Source: Primulina eburnea
Lineage: Eukaryota > Streptophyta > Magnoliopsida > Lamiales > Gesneriaceae
Assembly (NCBI RefSeq): GCF_022965805.1
Contig: NC_133104.1
Location: 35,384,682-35,448,681 of the forward strand
Length of the DNA stretch: 64,000 nucleotides
Reading direction: 5' to 3'
Within the stretch, counting starts at the first letter, position 1; each line of letters begins with the position of its first letter. The notes under the pieces were generated by a model. The model was not told the origin of the DNA, made no database searches, and saw nothing but the letters and a program-made list of their open reading frames with translations. Position numbers and translations under genes: made by a program. Below are positions 1 to 11,767 of the stretch, piece by piece.

Positions 1-454
1 GTTGTCGCCCTAGATTCTGTACATTGGAGTTCGATTCGTTAGATGTAATGTTTCCTTTTTCTTCACCTTTACTATTGAAGCCTTTACACATGGTCTTTTC
101 ATTGGTGAATATTGTGTGTCTCTTGGATACAAGCCGCACACGTCTCCTACCTGTTTCCGAGTATCAAAACTTGAGGCATGTAGTGGCGGACCCGCATTAT
201 TAATGGCCACCCAAACGACTTTTTTTATAAATTAGTTTATATTATGTCATGGGATTCAATTTAAAAATTAAAGAATTCTATAGTTCAAAATCTAATTAGT
301 CCATGTAAATTATTAAATTTTGCTTCGCCACTAGATACATGTTGATTTTTCAGATAACCGATAGAATTCCCTCAAAAAAATTCATTACAAGAGCATTAAA
401 ACTTTGTATTATCTAATTCCAAACCCTTACTACTTTGATGTATAATGATGACGA
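1..454. other. AT-rich sequence, nothing recognised
   Basis: I see no coding, RNA or terminal-repeat signal here. One short open frame on the minus strand (10-210) has no recognisable motif and looks fortuitous. The sequence leads into a degenerate LTR near 455. Confidence 0.5.
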
Positions 455-1264
455 TGGGAAAATAAGCAAAAACAGTAAATAATACAAGTTTGTTTTTGGA
501 TGTTCAGAGACTTGAATTACTAACATGCCACCGTTTCTTCTTGCGAAAAGATTTCACTAAAGGACTTTGACAATTACAACACTTTGCAACTACCCACTTT
601 AAGCTGAAAATCTTAATATATCATAACTTTAAACACGATATGTAGTAAGACTTCATACTCTAAATTACAATGGCTTCTCAATAAAATTCTAAGCAAGATT
701 TGATCTTTAATGATCAAATTACAAAGTTTAAGCGTGTGATTGATATGACCAGTTGGGCTTTCAAAAAAAAATTTGAACTCAAATAACTTTCTCGGACAGA
801 TAGAAAGTTGAAGTCGGAATAGAGTTCTTATGTAAAACTGACTGATCTATATATAGGCATTGCCTGCAAAGATCATCTTTTTGAATCTAGAAATCAGTCA
901 CCAATGCATACGTCGTTGTGCCATGTCATTGTCTTTTTACAAATAGTACACTTTGGGTACTGCGCATGAACTCTGGACATTCAACGGATTTAAAAAGCTG
1001 CTACTTGAGATCTTATCTCATCATCATATGTGCTCTACTTTTTAGGAATGATCGTCAGATGTTCAGGGAATGTCTGTTGATTGGACTCTGTCCACCTAGG
1101 CATAATGTTCTTATTAGTTGCTCTTTGATCAGCTCGGCTTCTGTCAACGACCCTCTATGTCATCTTTACTTCTATTAGTTATCCTTTGCCATCAAATATT
1201 CCCTATCATTTTCACTTAGGCAATAGTAGGCCTATGATCAACAGTTTTGCTTCAGAAACATATA
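455..1264 (-). mobile_element. Degenerate copia-type LTR fragment (family E)
   Basis: This stretch aligns by eye with the LTR at 38637-39480. Shared blocks include the 'acacaagttt..tggatgttcagagacttg' type block near 480-515, the block with 'gacaattacaacactttgcaa' near 569, and the end block with 'cttc.gaaacatata' near 1250. The copy is cut at 1265, where another LTR begins with TGTTAGG. Orientation is taken from the 38637 copy, whose primer-binding side lies to its left. Two open frames inside (918-1178 and 1186-1380) have no motifs and are chance ORFs. Confidence 0.5.
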
Positions 1265-3817
1265 TGTTAGGATCGGTTTGGGGAAAATTGTTGAGCTACA
1301 ATAGCTCGGTTCTTGAAATATTGAACACCGATAAATTAAATCGTGTTTGGTTTAAACGAAGTAGAAGACACTCAAAATAATCCTTCGTAGAAACCAATTA
1401 AATATTTTGTAAAGCATTTAAAATATATTCAAGTGGAATGAGTAAAAATATTTTGGTTGAAGCATTTATCAAACACTTATTTATCAAACACTTGTATGCA
1501 ATATTTTGGTATTTGAAAAACACATAAAATACTTCAAGAATGCATCTTTAAAGAAATGGAAATGATAAGTAAATGCAATAAATAAATAGACACATATTTG
1601 TTTGTGGATGCTCGGAGACTTTAAATACTCCAACGTCGCCCCTTCTTCCCCTTGGGAAGAATCCACTAGAAGACTTTGATTTATAAAACTCTTTGTATAA
1701 ACTCAATTCAGAAAGGCAACACCCGACTAGAACTCCTAACACTCAAGATTGCAAGCAGCACCTCACAATCATCATATTGTTTAATAACTCATATGGAAAG
1801 ACTACAAACACATTGTTTTACGTCTTTGTGTGAAGACTCACTCATCTAACCTTTCAAGTTCAACTCTCTTGTATATGTGTGAGGAATTTATCCTTTACAG
1901 TGTACATCTCAAATGTATCTTCACACAAAATCTTGTGCTCTCAACTAGCAGATTTCTTCATGCTAACTGTTCATGCTTTTAATCCCCTTCAAAAGCTCTT
2001 TTTTGATCTTCAAGATGTTGTATTTAGAGGCCTCAACAATGATTTATACAATAGATACAAGAGTATGACCGTTGAAAAGTTTTTTGTACTGTTTCAGAAT
2101 TTGCAATAGTCAAATTTATCTTATTGGACATTTTCCTGAGCCTAAACGGTCAACTGATCAACTTTTGTAAACTGGCCAACTGGTTTAGTTCAACTTGTCG
2201 TTCAGTTCAACCGATCAGGTGCTCAAATGGTTCGTTTTAGCTGGTCAGCTACTCAATTGGTTAAGTTTTAGCTGGTGTGCGCTGATTTCAATTTTTGCAG
2301 AACCAGTAGTTTCATCGTCATTTATCAGTATCTTAAGCTTCAATTTAAACTTTGACCTATGAATATGATTTGTAGATCAATGTCTTATCTTTCCAACGCA
2401 TACTGAATCGCTTCATTCCATAATTGAGATGAGGATATGACCAAAATGTTGCAACTGCTCATATCCAACTGATTGTTGTTTTCGTGCAATCGATTTGATC
2501 ATTCAGCGATCATTGTGTCCTCGATAACACCTGATTTTGGCCAACTGACGTGAGATACGACTTGTTTCAAATTGTGTTCTCTGATCAGTCAAGTTGGTAG
2601 ATTGTCATTTGAATCATCCAGCTGAGAGATTGTTGGAAACTAAATTTCAGTGATTTGACAAACTAAGCTCCAAAACGTATTTGAAGAACTGATCAAAGGC
2701 AACGAGCTTAACTGACTCAAATAATTACAACTGTTAGTTGTCTCTAGATGAAGATTAATGCGTACCAGCTAGATATTATACACGTCATCAGTTGAAGCAG
2801 AAATCTAACTGACTGTTCAGTTGGGAACTGATCAGTTAAAACAAATCAGTTACGAGTTTTCCAGCAAAGTATCTTTCAGCTGATCCCTCAGCTGTACACA
2901 TCATCAGGTGAGAATGACAACCGACAAATAGTACAATAGACTGTAACTAGTAGTGGAAAGCCGCATTTCAGAGATTGCAGTGTACGATTGTCAGAGAATA
3001 TCGACGTGGCTATCAACGGATATAAAGATTCAAATGATATTTAATATTACCGTTGAGAGAGAAGCCTATAAATAGGTGAAGAGAGCATCTGAGAAAATAA
3101 CACGTGAATTACTATTCTATTCAAGCTTGCTGTTACTCTGCTAAAATCAAAACTCGCATTCAGATATCAAAGCTCACTCTTATCAGATTTATCAGTAGCA
3201 ATCAAGGCTACATTTACGAGCTCGCTAGCACCTTGAAATCTTTGTTAGATTCATTCAGTTGTGTTATATTAAGTCACACACTGTAAAAGCTTTTGTGAAC
3301 TAAGAGTTTCAGTTTTGCAGTGTTAAGTCCAACTGAAGTGGGTCAGTACAACATGTGTATTTGATCAAAGTCTTTTAGTGATAATCCTATTTTCGTTATA
3401 AAAAGGGTGACGTATGAGTTATTCTATTCTCCGAACATCAATAAACATATCACGTGTTTTTCATTTCAGTTACTTTCTGTTATTCTATCTTTCAGTCAGT
3501 TTACTTCCGCAACTGTTTTCTAGTTAAACTGATTGTTATCGACTGACGAGATACCGAGTGTTAGTTTGTAACTAAACTGAACCCTTTATTCGAAAAGAAT
3601 ACATAATCAGTGAGTGTTCATTCAACCCCACATTCTAAACACTTATCACCTACTAACCGATCTTTTCAGATATATCATTAAAACACTGAAGTTCGACAGA
3701 AATTCAGTTTGGCTAAATTCAGTTTCAGTTTCCTTCATATGTTTGCAACTTCACACGTGAGTAAATATGTTAAAAATAAAATAACAAGTTTTGTTAACAT
3801 CAAAATCAATATTGCGA

Positions 3818-3818
<1 letters not shown>
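1265..3818 (-). mobile_element. Copia-type LTR (family B), split by a nested solo LTR
   Basis: The LTR begins at 1265 with TGTTAGG, which is the 3' end on the minus strand. It runs to about 3818, where it is cut by an AT microsatellite. A second copy of the family lies at 26646-27790 plus 32081-32525. Blocks shared by both include 'gtagaaacca..taaa.attttgtaaa' near 1390/26655 and the region near 3700-3815 against 32400-32515. The sequence 2631-3668 is a separate LTR inserted into it. No coding capacity. Confidence 0.6.
2631..3668 (+). mobile_element. Solo copia-type LTR (family A), nested
   Basis: It begins TGTTGGAAAC at 2631 and ends with CA at 3668, about 1.04 kb. It carries a TATA box (tataaatag) near 3067 and the family's 'gggtgacgta' block near 3407. 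It is the reverse complement of the family found at 21914, 25600 and 35864. It lacks a primer-binding site on its right, so it is a solo LTR. The flanking five bases are GAGAT on the left and GATAT on the right, an imperfect target duplication with one mismatch. The flanks rejoin as a single family B LTR. Confidence 0.65.
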
Positions 3819-3872
<54 letters not shown>

Positions 3873-3877
3873 TATAT
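3818..3877. repeat. AT dinucleotide microsatellite
   Basis: A run of TA/AT repeats with two G interruptions. It lies exactly at the junction between the truncated family B LTR and a gypsy LTR, so it probably belongs to the gypsy LTR, whose other copies also end in AT repeats. Confidence 0.9.
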
Positions 3878-6814
3878 TTCATAAACTCGAAAATACTAAT
3901 TAAAATAACTTAACATTTTCATAAATCATAATAATTTAACATTTAAACCTCAAGTGTATCAAAATATCTCTAAATCATCGATTAATCAAAAATCCTACGT
4001 CGACCGTTAAAAGATCAACTAACATAAAATTAAAACATAAAAATATTTCTAAAAAAATCATTAATAATAATCTTTAAATCTCAAATCTATAACAAGCTAG
4101 TGCGGAAACATAAAGGTCTTTCAGGAGTGTACTCCTGCACTCGATCCACTCAATCGTTAGCGCCTCTCATATATCATCAAATCATGCATCATACAACTTA
4201 GTGAGTCTAATGACTAAGCACGTTCTAAACATGAATAACAAATAATAAATATACATTCACATGCATTTAAAAATCATACTTATACTTAAAATAATCTTTT
4301 GAACATAAATAAGCCATTTAAAATCATTTAAGCATAAATAAATCATTTAAAATATTTCAAGCATAAATCATATATCATAAATAATTTTAATTGTAAAGTT
4401 TTTAATCCTTTATCATTTTTAGTGAAGTTTGATCCTTGAAACTGACTAGCTTTTATTTTCAGATCGACTGATCAGTCTTTAGCTCCACATGGTCCATGGG
4501 GTGGGAACTAGGCTTCAAGATGGAAATGCGATCGTCAGGGTTCCTCTGGGGCTTTTTCCCATAGACAGGGTCCCTCTGGGCCTTGGCCCGAATATGGGCT
4601 CCCTTTGGGGCCTTGGCCCTCATGTCATCTCTACAAAATCATATATCGTTTGTTACAGTCAATTCACATCCCTCAAAATTTTTTTCTTTTTCTTTTAAAA
4701 GCATAAATCATCATAAGTTTCCAAAAATAACATTTTAGACAGTTAAAATTGAACAACTTTTACCATAAACCATAAAATATCCCTAAATCATAAAATATCA
4801 TATTTTAATCAAATCATCATCTTAAATCATAAAATATCATTTACTACACATTATGATCCTTCGAGACGCTGCCAAGATTTTACGTATTTTCCTAAGTGTA
4901 AAACTACCAGTTTGCCCCTATACGTAAAAATTTTGATTTTATCTTTTTCCTACTTTTAATTACATGTGTTTATTCCAAATTAATATTACAGTTTAAGTAA
5001 AATTTTCATAATTTTATTCGGCTTAATTCGATGCTTTTAAATTAATTCTTTAATTAACTATTCAAGAGGCGATTAAATTCCGGATAAATTCAAAACTCGT
5101 TATTTTATTCCCAAATTTTAAACAAAACTTTTTTAATACCTAACCTACCCTTGTGAGCCATGAACCGCACCTGTGAACCCATGGTTCCAATTTTATTCTT
5201 ATTAATCTCGTTTTTGACCCTTATGTGAACAACCCCAGCCATCTCCCAAATTACTACAGCCATGGTCAAGCCACCTCGAGCCAAACCCAAACCAACCCAC
5301 CTCAGAACCCTACTAACCAATCCCAGACCATAGAACCAGCCCTAGCTCGCTCAGAACCCTTCTACCCCTCAACCCGATTGCATGCATGTGTGTACGTGTG
5401 TATCCTAGTTGCACTAGGACTCTTCCAGCCGAGCCACCCACGAGCCCACCTGACCCTAACCAACCTTGGAACACGCCCAAACCAACCCAAGCTTTTGAAC
5501 CAGCGCTGCAAGCCCTGCCATCAGAACAAGAGCCGCGCACCCCTATGGTGCATCCACCGTTTCTCTCCAGCCATGACCGAACTGAGCCACATCAGCCCCT
5601 GCCCCAATCCTTGAACATCTCCCTGGGACCCTGATAGACAACTCCGGCTCGCCCCCAGGCCACCCGCAAGCCTCCTTCTCCTGAAATACCAGCCGCACAT
5701 GCTTTGGGGCACGGTCCCTCCTCACGTGGACTCTTCCCCAAGCCAAGGCTCGTGCCCTAGCCCTTCTAGGACTCTTCCTAGGACCTATCCCTAGCCAAGA
5801 CCCAACCAGCCCTAGCCGAGCTCCAGCCCCCATGCACAGTAGCCGAGCATTCAAGAAAAAACACAAGCCAAGAAAACCCTCAGCCCCTTCCTTGTTTTGT
5901 TCCTCAATTTCTAGCTTGTTATTACCTTTAATCTGACATGTTTTGGCAGCGTATCCATCGGATTTCTAATGTTTTTTCAAAACGGACGTAAAATTATTAA
6001 AACTTTGAAAATACGTATCATACCATAAAATAATTGAAGATCACTATTTTTCATGTATAATCAATTAAAACACACATATTATGATTTGTATGATGTTAAA
6101 ATGGTTTATAAAACGTGCCTTTGCATTTATAACGCTCGAATAGACGATCGTTGGAGAGGTGCGATATTGGACGACCAGACGATGAAGAACACAAGCCTTT
6201 TCTTTCCTCCTTATTTTCGAAAAATTGATGGTGTGTGTGAGGGTGAATTTTGGCTACTAATAGGTTAAAATATGGTGTTTTTAAAGCCTAGGTAATTTAT
6301 TTATAGATTAAAACAACATGCTAATGGGCTTTGGTTTTGGGCTTGCAAGCTTAAGGGCGATTGGCCTTATTTAAATAATTAAATTGGGCCCAATAACACT
6401 TATTTAATTAAAACATAAAAGTTTATAAAATTAGTTTCCTAAAAATAATATTTTTGATCTTTTAAAACTCCTTGTTTACCCAAAACCAACTTCCCGGGAA
6501 AAATCGAGCTCGACTCGTAAACATTTTTAGGAAATTTAAATCATTTTTAATCATATTAAGAAGCATTTCCATTAATTAAAAAAATTCATATTTTTGTCTT
6601 GGTCGTTCCCGATCTCCTATCCCTTGCCTATTATCAAATTTTCGGGTAAAATACTTAATTTCATATGATCATCTCATACTATCATTTAATTATGCAATCA
6701 TACATTTAATCATATAATAAATATCATGCAAACATATAAAATCAATTAAATAAAACAATTAAAATAATTTTGCATGTATGCGATTTATGTAGGTTGGTTT
6801 TGCGGACGTTACAA
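3878..6814 (-). mobile_element. Ty3/gypsy (Tekay/Del-like) LTR, about 3 kb
   Basis: On the minus strand the LTR starts at 6814 with TGTAACGTCCG, a start typical of Tekay/Del-type LTRs, and reaches the AT repeat at 3878. Its left part (3880-4500) matches 7620-8290 and the mirrored 10170-10830, which are the other LTR copies of this family. A GC-richer C-tract region (5200-5870) gives several chance ORFs on both strands. The final bases of the LTR are lost in the AT repeat. It follows gag (6815-7390) on the minus strand, so it is the downstream LTR of an internally deleted element. Confidence 0.7.
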
Positions 6815-7390
6815 TTTTTCAGCAGCATCATTCGATGATTTTTCAGCAGCATCATTCGAAATCAAGGGCAAAAAATAAAGCCCCTATCAAACTTCTGCTG
6901 AAACTCAGCAACAGACCAATCTCCCCGACGGAGACTCGTGAACTAACTCTTAAGCCTAGAACGAACATCAGTTGTGAATTACTTGTCTTAGAACACCCTC
7001 TTGAACTCCTCCCAAGTCAAAGTCGCCATATTCACTCCTCGCTCCGCTCCCTCCCACCATAGGGAAGCGTCACCTTTCAGCAAATAGATAGTGTAACAAA
7101 CTTGGTCAGCGTCCGCCATCTCCATGTAACGAAAGATCACCTCAAAGATATAATCCATCCAACAGCAACGAATGGATCAGTAGTGACACGAAAATCCTCA
7201 GGGTTCATCTTCCTAAAATGCTCATAAGCATCCTCTGGTCTAACCCTCGCACCATTTCCTACGTTTTGCTAAAAAAAAGGGCCATACCGGCTAGTACACG
7301 AGCACTAGCATCTTGAACAGGTGGAAGCTGTGGAATCTCCTCCTCATATCTATCCTCATCATTCCTACGCAAAATCTTTCTAGGAGGCAT
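6815..7390 (-). pseudogene. Gypsy gag fragment (left palindrome arm)
   Basis: On the minus strand a start codon at 7390 opens a gag reading MPPRKILRRNDEDRYEEEIP, the N-terminus of a Tekay-like Gag. A frameshift follows in a T-run near 7268. Other frames then give retrotransposon-gag-like sequence, with the W.WEGA..GVNMATL.WEEFKR region near 7040-6990. The reading is broken by stops and ends abruptly at the next LTR start (6814), so capsid C-terminus, zinc knuckle, protease and polymerase are all missing. This makes an LTR-gag fragment-LTR arrangement, an internal deletion. Its mirror copy is at 11119-11694. Confidence 0.75.
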
Positions 7391-7583
7391 CTTTGTATAC
7401 GTCGTCCAAACCACGTAACCTACATGCAACTTGCGATATGCAACTAACATTTATATCATGTATCATAAAAGCTTTTTAAAAGAATTTTAGCATATAAAAT
7501 ATAAAGAAGTAAAAACTCACATATTTGAGGCGTGACTTCTTGAGCTTCTCAGAGTGACAGTACACAACCCTTTAAGGAACATT

Positions 7584-7596
7584 GACTCTAATACCA
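7584..7596 (-). other. Primer-binding site, initiator tRNA-Met type (left arm)
   Basis: The minus strand reads TGGTATTAGAGTC directly after the LTR end at 7599. This is the plant initiator-Met type site (TGGTATCAGAGC) with a C-to-T change and a changed 3' end. It fixes the LTR boundary and the element's orientation. The mirror copy is 10913-10925. Confidence 0.75.
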
Positions 7597-7598
7597 AC

Positions 7599-8290
7599 TG
7601 GAACGACATATATATATATATATTTCCATAAAATCGAAATACTAATTAAAATTACTTAACATTTTTATAAATCATAATAATTTAACATTTAAACCTCAAG
7701 TGTATCAAATTATCCCTAAATCATCGATTAACCGAAAATCCTACGTCGACAGTTAAAAAATCAACTAATATAAAATTAAAGCATAAAAATTTTTCTAATA
7801 AAATCATTAATAATAATATTTAAATCTTATATCTAAAAAGCTACTGCAGAAACATAAAGGTCCCTCGGGAGTTTACTGATGCACTCGATCCACTCAATCT
7901 TCAGCGCCTCTCATATATCATCAAATCCTTCATCATACAAACCTAGTGTGTCTAATGACTCAACACGTTCTAAATATGAATAACAAATAATACATATATA
8001 TTCACATGAATTTAAAAATCATACTTTTACTTAAAATAATCTATTGAACATAAATCAAACATTTAAAATCATTTAAAAATATTTTAAGCATAAATCATAT
8101 ATCATAAATCATTTTAATCATAAAGCTTTTAATCATTTATCATTTTGGGTGAAGTTTGATCATTGAATGTGACTAGCTTTTATCTTCCGATTGACTGATC
8201 GGTCTTCAGTTCCATATGGTTCATGGGGGTGGGCACTAGGCTCCACCATAGAAATATGATCGTCAAGGTTTCTCTGAGGCCTTTTCTCAT
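7599..8290 (-). mobile_element. 3' part of a gypsy LTR (left arm)
   Basis: It matches 3880-4500 in the same orientation. The LTR terminus is at 7599, next to the primer-binding site. The LTR is cut at 8291 by the CACTA-type element, and its remainder is not found on the other side. There the same LTR piece appears inverted instead (10167-10910). Confidence 0.75.
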
Positions 8291-10166
8291 TACTACAAGA
8301 AAAAACTGTTGTTAAAACCCCTGTGGTTAAATGGTACGTTCAGACAACGGTGAAAAACCGTTGTCGTAGACATCAAAGACGACGGTGAAAAACTGTTGTC
8401 GTAGGTCTTTTAAAACCGTTGTTAAAGGCCCTGTGGTTAAAAGGTGCGCTAAAAAACAACGGTGAAAAACCGTTGTCGTAGACGTCTAAAGATGACGGTG
8501 AAAAACCGTTGTCGTAGCATTCAAAATCGTTGTAAAACAAAATTTTGCGACGGTTTTTCTAAACAACACCGTCACTAATAGCGAAGGCTTTCAGTTGTCC
8601 GTCACAAATAAGTGATGGTTTTAATTATGTTAACCGTCACTAGTTTTTCTTATAATTTCCGTCGCTATTGTTTTTCGTAAAATATAAAAAAAATTACGGT
8701 TATAATTTTATAAACCTAAAAATATTATTAAATTAATATATTTATAATCTTTAACAATTAAAATTGAAATTTAATAAAAATCGTGGAAGAAAAAAGATAT
8801 TGAAATGTGAAAGTGAAATGAAATTTGTTGAAGAGAAAAGACTTCGGTGTGGGAAGAAAATGACTAAAGATGCAGATATTTATAGAAAATGTGCGACGGT
8901 TTTTGTTTAAACTGTCGCTAGTAGCTACGGTTTTTGAAAAACCGTCGCTAGTAGCTACTACTGTAATAAACCCGTTGCTATTTGCGTCGGTTTTTTACAT
9001 CGGTTGTATCGTCGCTAATTTAAAAAAGTCAAGAATTTAAAAATGCGACAGCTTATGCACCGTCTCTAAATTAAATCGGCGACGGTATGGAAAAAACCGT
9101 CGCTAATTTTAGCGACGGTCATCAAAACTCGTTGTCGTTTTTTTAAAACGTTGTCGTTTCTTAGTATTTTATTTGGTTAAAGACAACGTTTTTTGAAAAA
9201 AAAACGTTGTCGTAGTTTCTAATTTTTTTAAAAAAATCGTTTAATATTTAGCGATGGTTTTATAAAGCACCGTTGCTACTTTAAAATTAGCGACGGTTTA
9301 AAAAACCCGTCGCTAACACATTAGCGACGAGTTTTGATGACCGTCGCTAAAATTAGCGACGGTTTTTTCCATACCGTCGCCGATTTAATTTAGAGACGGT
9401 GCATAAGCTGTCGCATTTTTAAATTCTTGACTTTTTTAAATTAGCGACGATACAACCGGTGTAAAAACCGACGCAAATAGCAACGGGTTTATTACAGTAG
9501 TAGCTACTAGCGACGGTTTTTCCAAAAACCGTAGCTACTAGCGACAGTTTAAACAAAAACCGTCGCACATTTTCTATAAATATCTGCATCTTTAGTCATT
9601 TTCTTCCCACACCGAAGTCTTTTCTCTTCAACAAATTTCATTGCACTTTCACATTTCAATATCTTTTTTCTTCCACGATTTTTATTAAATTTCAATTTTA
9701 ATTGTTAAAGATTATAAATATATTAATTTAATAATATTTTTAGGTTTATAAAATTATAACCGTAATTTTTTTTATATTTTACGAAAAATAATAGCAACGG
9801 AAATTATAAGAAAAACTAGTGACGGTTAACATAATTAAAACCATCACTTATTTGCGACGGACAACTGAAAGCCTTCGCTATTAGTGACGCTGTTGTTTAG
9901 AAAAACCGTCGCAAAATTTTGTTTTACAACGATTTTGAATGCTACGACAACGGTTTTTCACCGTCATCTTTAGACGTCTACGACAACGGTTTTTCACCGT
10001 TGTTTTTTAGCGCACCTTTTAACCACAGGGCCTTTAACAACGGTTTTAAAAGACCTACGACAACAGTTTTTCACCGTCGTCTTTGATGTCTACGACAACG
10101 GTTTTTCACCGTTGTCTGAACGTACCATTTAACCACAGGGGTTTTAACAACAGTTTTTTTGTAGTA
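8291..10166. mobile_element. Foldback CACTA-type element (non-autonomous)
   Basis: The ends read TACTACAAGAAAAAAC on the left and the near reverse complement ending GTAGTA on the right, a CACTA (En/Spm) terminus with its first C changed to T. Subterminal sequence is packed with repeats of the types 'acaacggtgaaaaaccgttgtc' (in part) and 'gcgacggttttt', in both orientations, typical of plant CACTA elements. The whole element is an inverted repeat: arms 8291-9140 and 9320-10166 around a loop. No transposase ORF is present. Because the flanking gypsy DNA is also mirrored, the usual 3-bp target duplication cannot be tested; the flanks are CAT and ATG, reverse complements. Confidence 0.75.
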
Positions 10167-10831
10167 ATGAGAAAAGGCCTCAGAGAAACCTTGACGATCA
10201 TATTTCTATGGTGGAGCCTAGTGCCCACCCCCATGAACCATATGGAACTGAAGACCGATCAGTCAATCGGAAGATAAAAGCTAGTCACATTCAATGATCA
10301 AACTTCACCCAAAATGATAAATGATTAAAAGCTTTGTGATTAAAATGATTTATGATATATGATTTATGCTTAAAATATTTTTAAATGATTTTAAATGTTT
10401 GATTTATGTTCAATAGATTATTTTAAGTAAAAGTATGATTTTTAAATTCATGTGAATATATATGTATTATTTGTTATTCATATTTAGAACGTGTTGAGTC
10501 ATTAGACACACTAGGTTTGTATGATGAAGGATTTGATGATATATGAGAGGCGCTGAAGATTGAGTGGATCGAGTGCATCAGTAAACTCCCGAGGGACCTT
10601 TATGTTTCTGCAGTAGCTTTTTAGATATAAGATTTAAATATTATTATTAATGATTTTATTAGAGAAATTTTTATGCTTTAATTTTATATTAGTTGATTTT
10701 TTAACTGTCGACGTAGGATTTTCGGTTAATCGATGATTTAGGGATAATTTGATACACTTGAGGTTTAAATGTTAAATTATTATGATTTATAAAAATGTTA
10801 AGTAATTTTAATTAGTATTTCGATTTTATGG

Positions 10832-10904
<73 letters not shown>

Positions 10905-10910
10905 GTTCCA
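10167..10910 (+). mobile_element. 3' part of a gypsy LTR (right arm)
   Basis: Mirror image of 7599-8290. It ends with GTCGTTCCA at 10910, next to the primer-binding site. It contains an AT microsatellite of more than 60 bases (about 10837-10901), where the left arm has only about 12. Confidence 0.75.
10837..10901. repeat. AT dinucleotide microsatellite
   Basis: An uninterrupted AT run just inside the gypsy LTR end. Compared with the left arm (about 7609-7621) it is 50 bases longer, which accounts for the offset between the outer and inner palindrome registers. Confidence 0.95.
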
Positions 10911-10912
10911 GT

Positions 10913-10925
10913 TGGTATTAGAGTC
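10913..10925 (+). other. Primer-binding site, initiator tRNA-Met type (right arm)
   Basis: TGGTATTAGAGTC two bases after the LTR end at 10910; mirror copy of 7584-7596. Confidence 0.75.
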
Positions 10926-11118
10926 AATGTTCCTTAAAGGGTTGTTTACTGTCACTCTGAGAAGCTCAAGAAGTCACGCCTCAAATATGTGAGTTTTTAC
11001 TTCTTTATATTTTATATGCTAAAATTCTTTTAAAAAGCTTTTATGATACATGATATAAATGTTAGTTGCATATCGCAAGTTGCATGTAATTTACGTGGTT
11101 TGGACGACGTATACAAAG

Positions 11119-11694
11119 ATGCCTCCTAGAAAGATTTTGCGTAGGAATGATGAGGATAGATACGAGGAGGAGATTCCACAGCTTCCACCTGTTCAAGATG
11201 CTAGTGCTCGTGTACTAGCCGGTATGGCCCTTTTTTTTAGCAAAACGTAGGAAATGGTGCGAGGGTTAGACCAGAGGATGCTTATGAGCATTTTAGGAAG
11301 ATGAACCCTGAGGATTTTCGTGTCACTACTGATCCATTCGTTGCTGTTGGATGGATTATATCTTTGAGGTGATATTTCGTTACATGGAGATGGCGGACGC
11401 TGACCAAGTTTGTTACACTATCTATTTGCTGAAAGGTGACGCTTCCCTATGGTGGGAGGGAGCGGAGCGAGGAGTGAATATGGCGACTTTGACTTGGGAG
11501 GAGTTCAAGAGGGTGTTCTAAGACAAGTAATTCACAACTAATGTTCGTTCTAGGCTTAAGAGTTAGTTCACGAGTCTCCGTCGGGGAGATTGGTCTGTTG
11601 CTGAGTTTCTGCAGAAGTTTGATAGGGGCTTTATTTTTTGCCCTTGATTTCGAATGATGCTGCTGAAAAATCATCGAATGATGCTGCTGAAAAA
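11119..11694 (+). pseudogene. Gypsy gag fragment (right palindrome arm)
   Basis: Mirror copy of 6815-7390, with the same start (MPPRKILRRN), the same frameshift in the T-run near 11230 and the same abrupt end at an LTR start (11696, TGTAACGTCCG). The shared disabling lesions show the gag was already broken before the inverted duplication. Retrotransposon-gag features (WWEGAERGVN, WEEFKRVF) can be read near 11450-11520. It cannot encode a complete Gag. Confidence 0.75.
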
Positions 11695-11767
11695 TTGTAA
11701 CGTCCGCAAAACCAACCTACATAAATCGCATACATGCAAAATTATTTTAATTGTTTTATTTAATTGA

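Larger units (their letters stand above)
6742..11767. repeat. 5 kb near-perfect palindrome (inverted duplication)
   Basis: Left arm about 6742-9140, right arm about 9320-11767, spacer about 180 bases. Each outer left position pairs with 18509 minus that position (6742 with 11767, 7390 with 11119). The inner part pairs with a sum of 18459; the 50-base shift is the longer AT repeat in the right arm. Each arm holds, from outside in, the first 73 bases of a gypsy LTR, a gag fragment, the primer-binding site, the 3' part of a gypsy LTR and half of a CACTA-type element. The two gag copies differ by only a few residues, so arm identity is very high. Confidence 0.9.

Noticed and set aside
5225..5866. 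Overlapping ORFs of 60-129 codons on both strands in a GC-richer patch
   Set aside because: They lie inside the 3 kb gypsy LTR, are open on both strands at once because of C-rich composition, and show no domain or start context.
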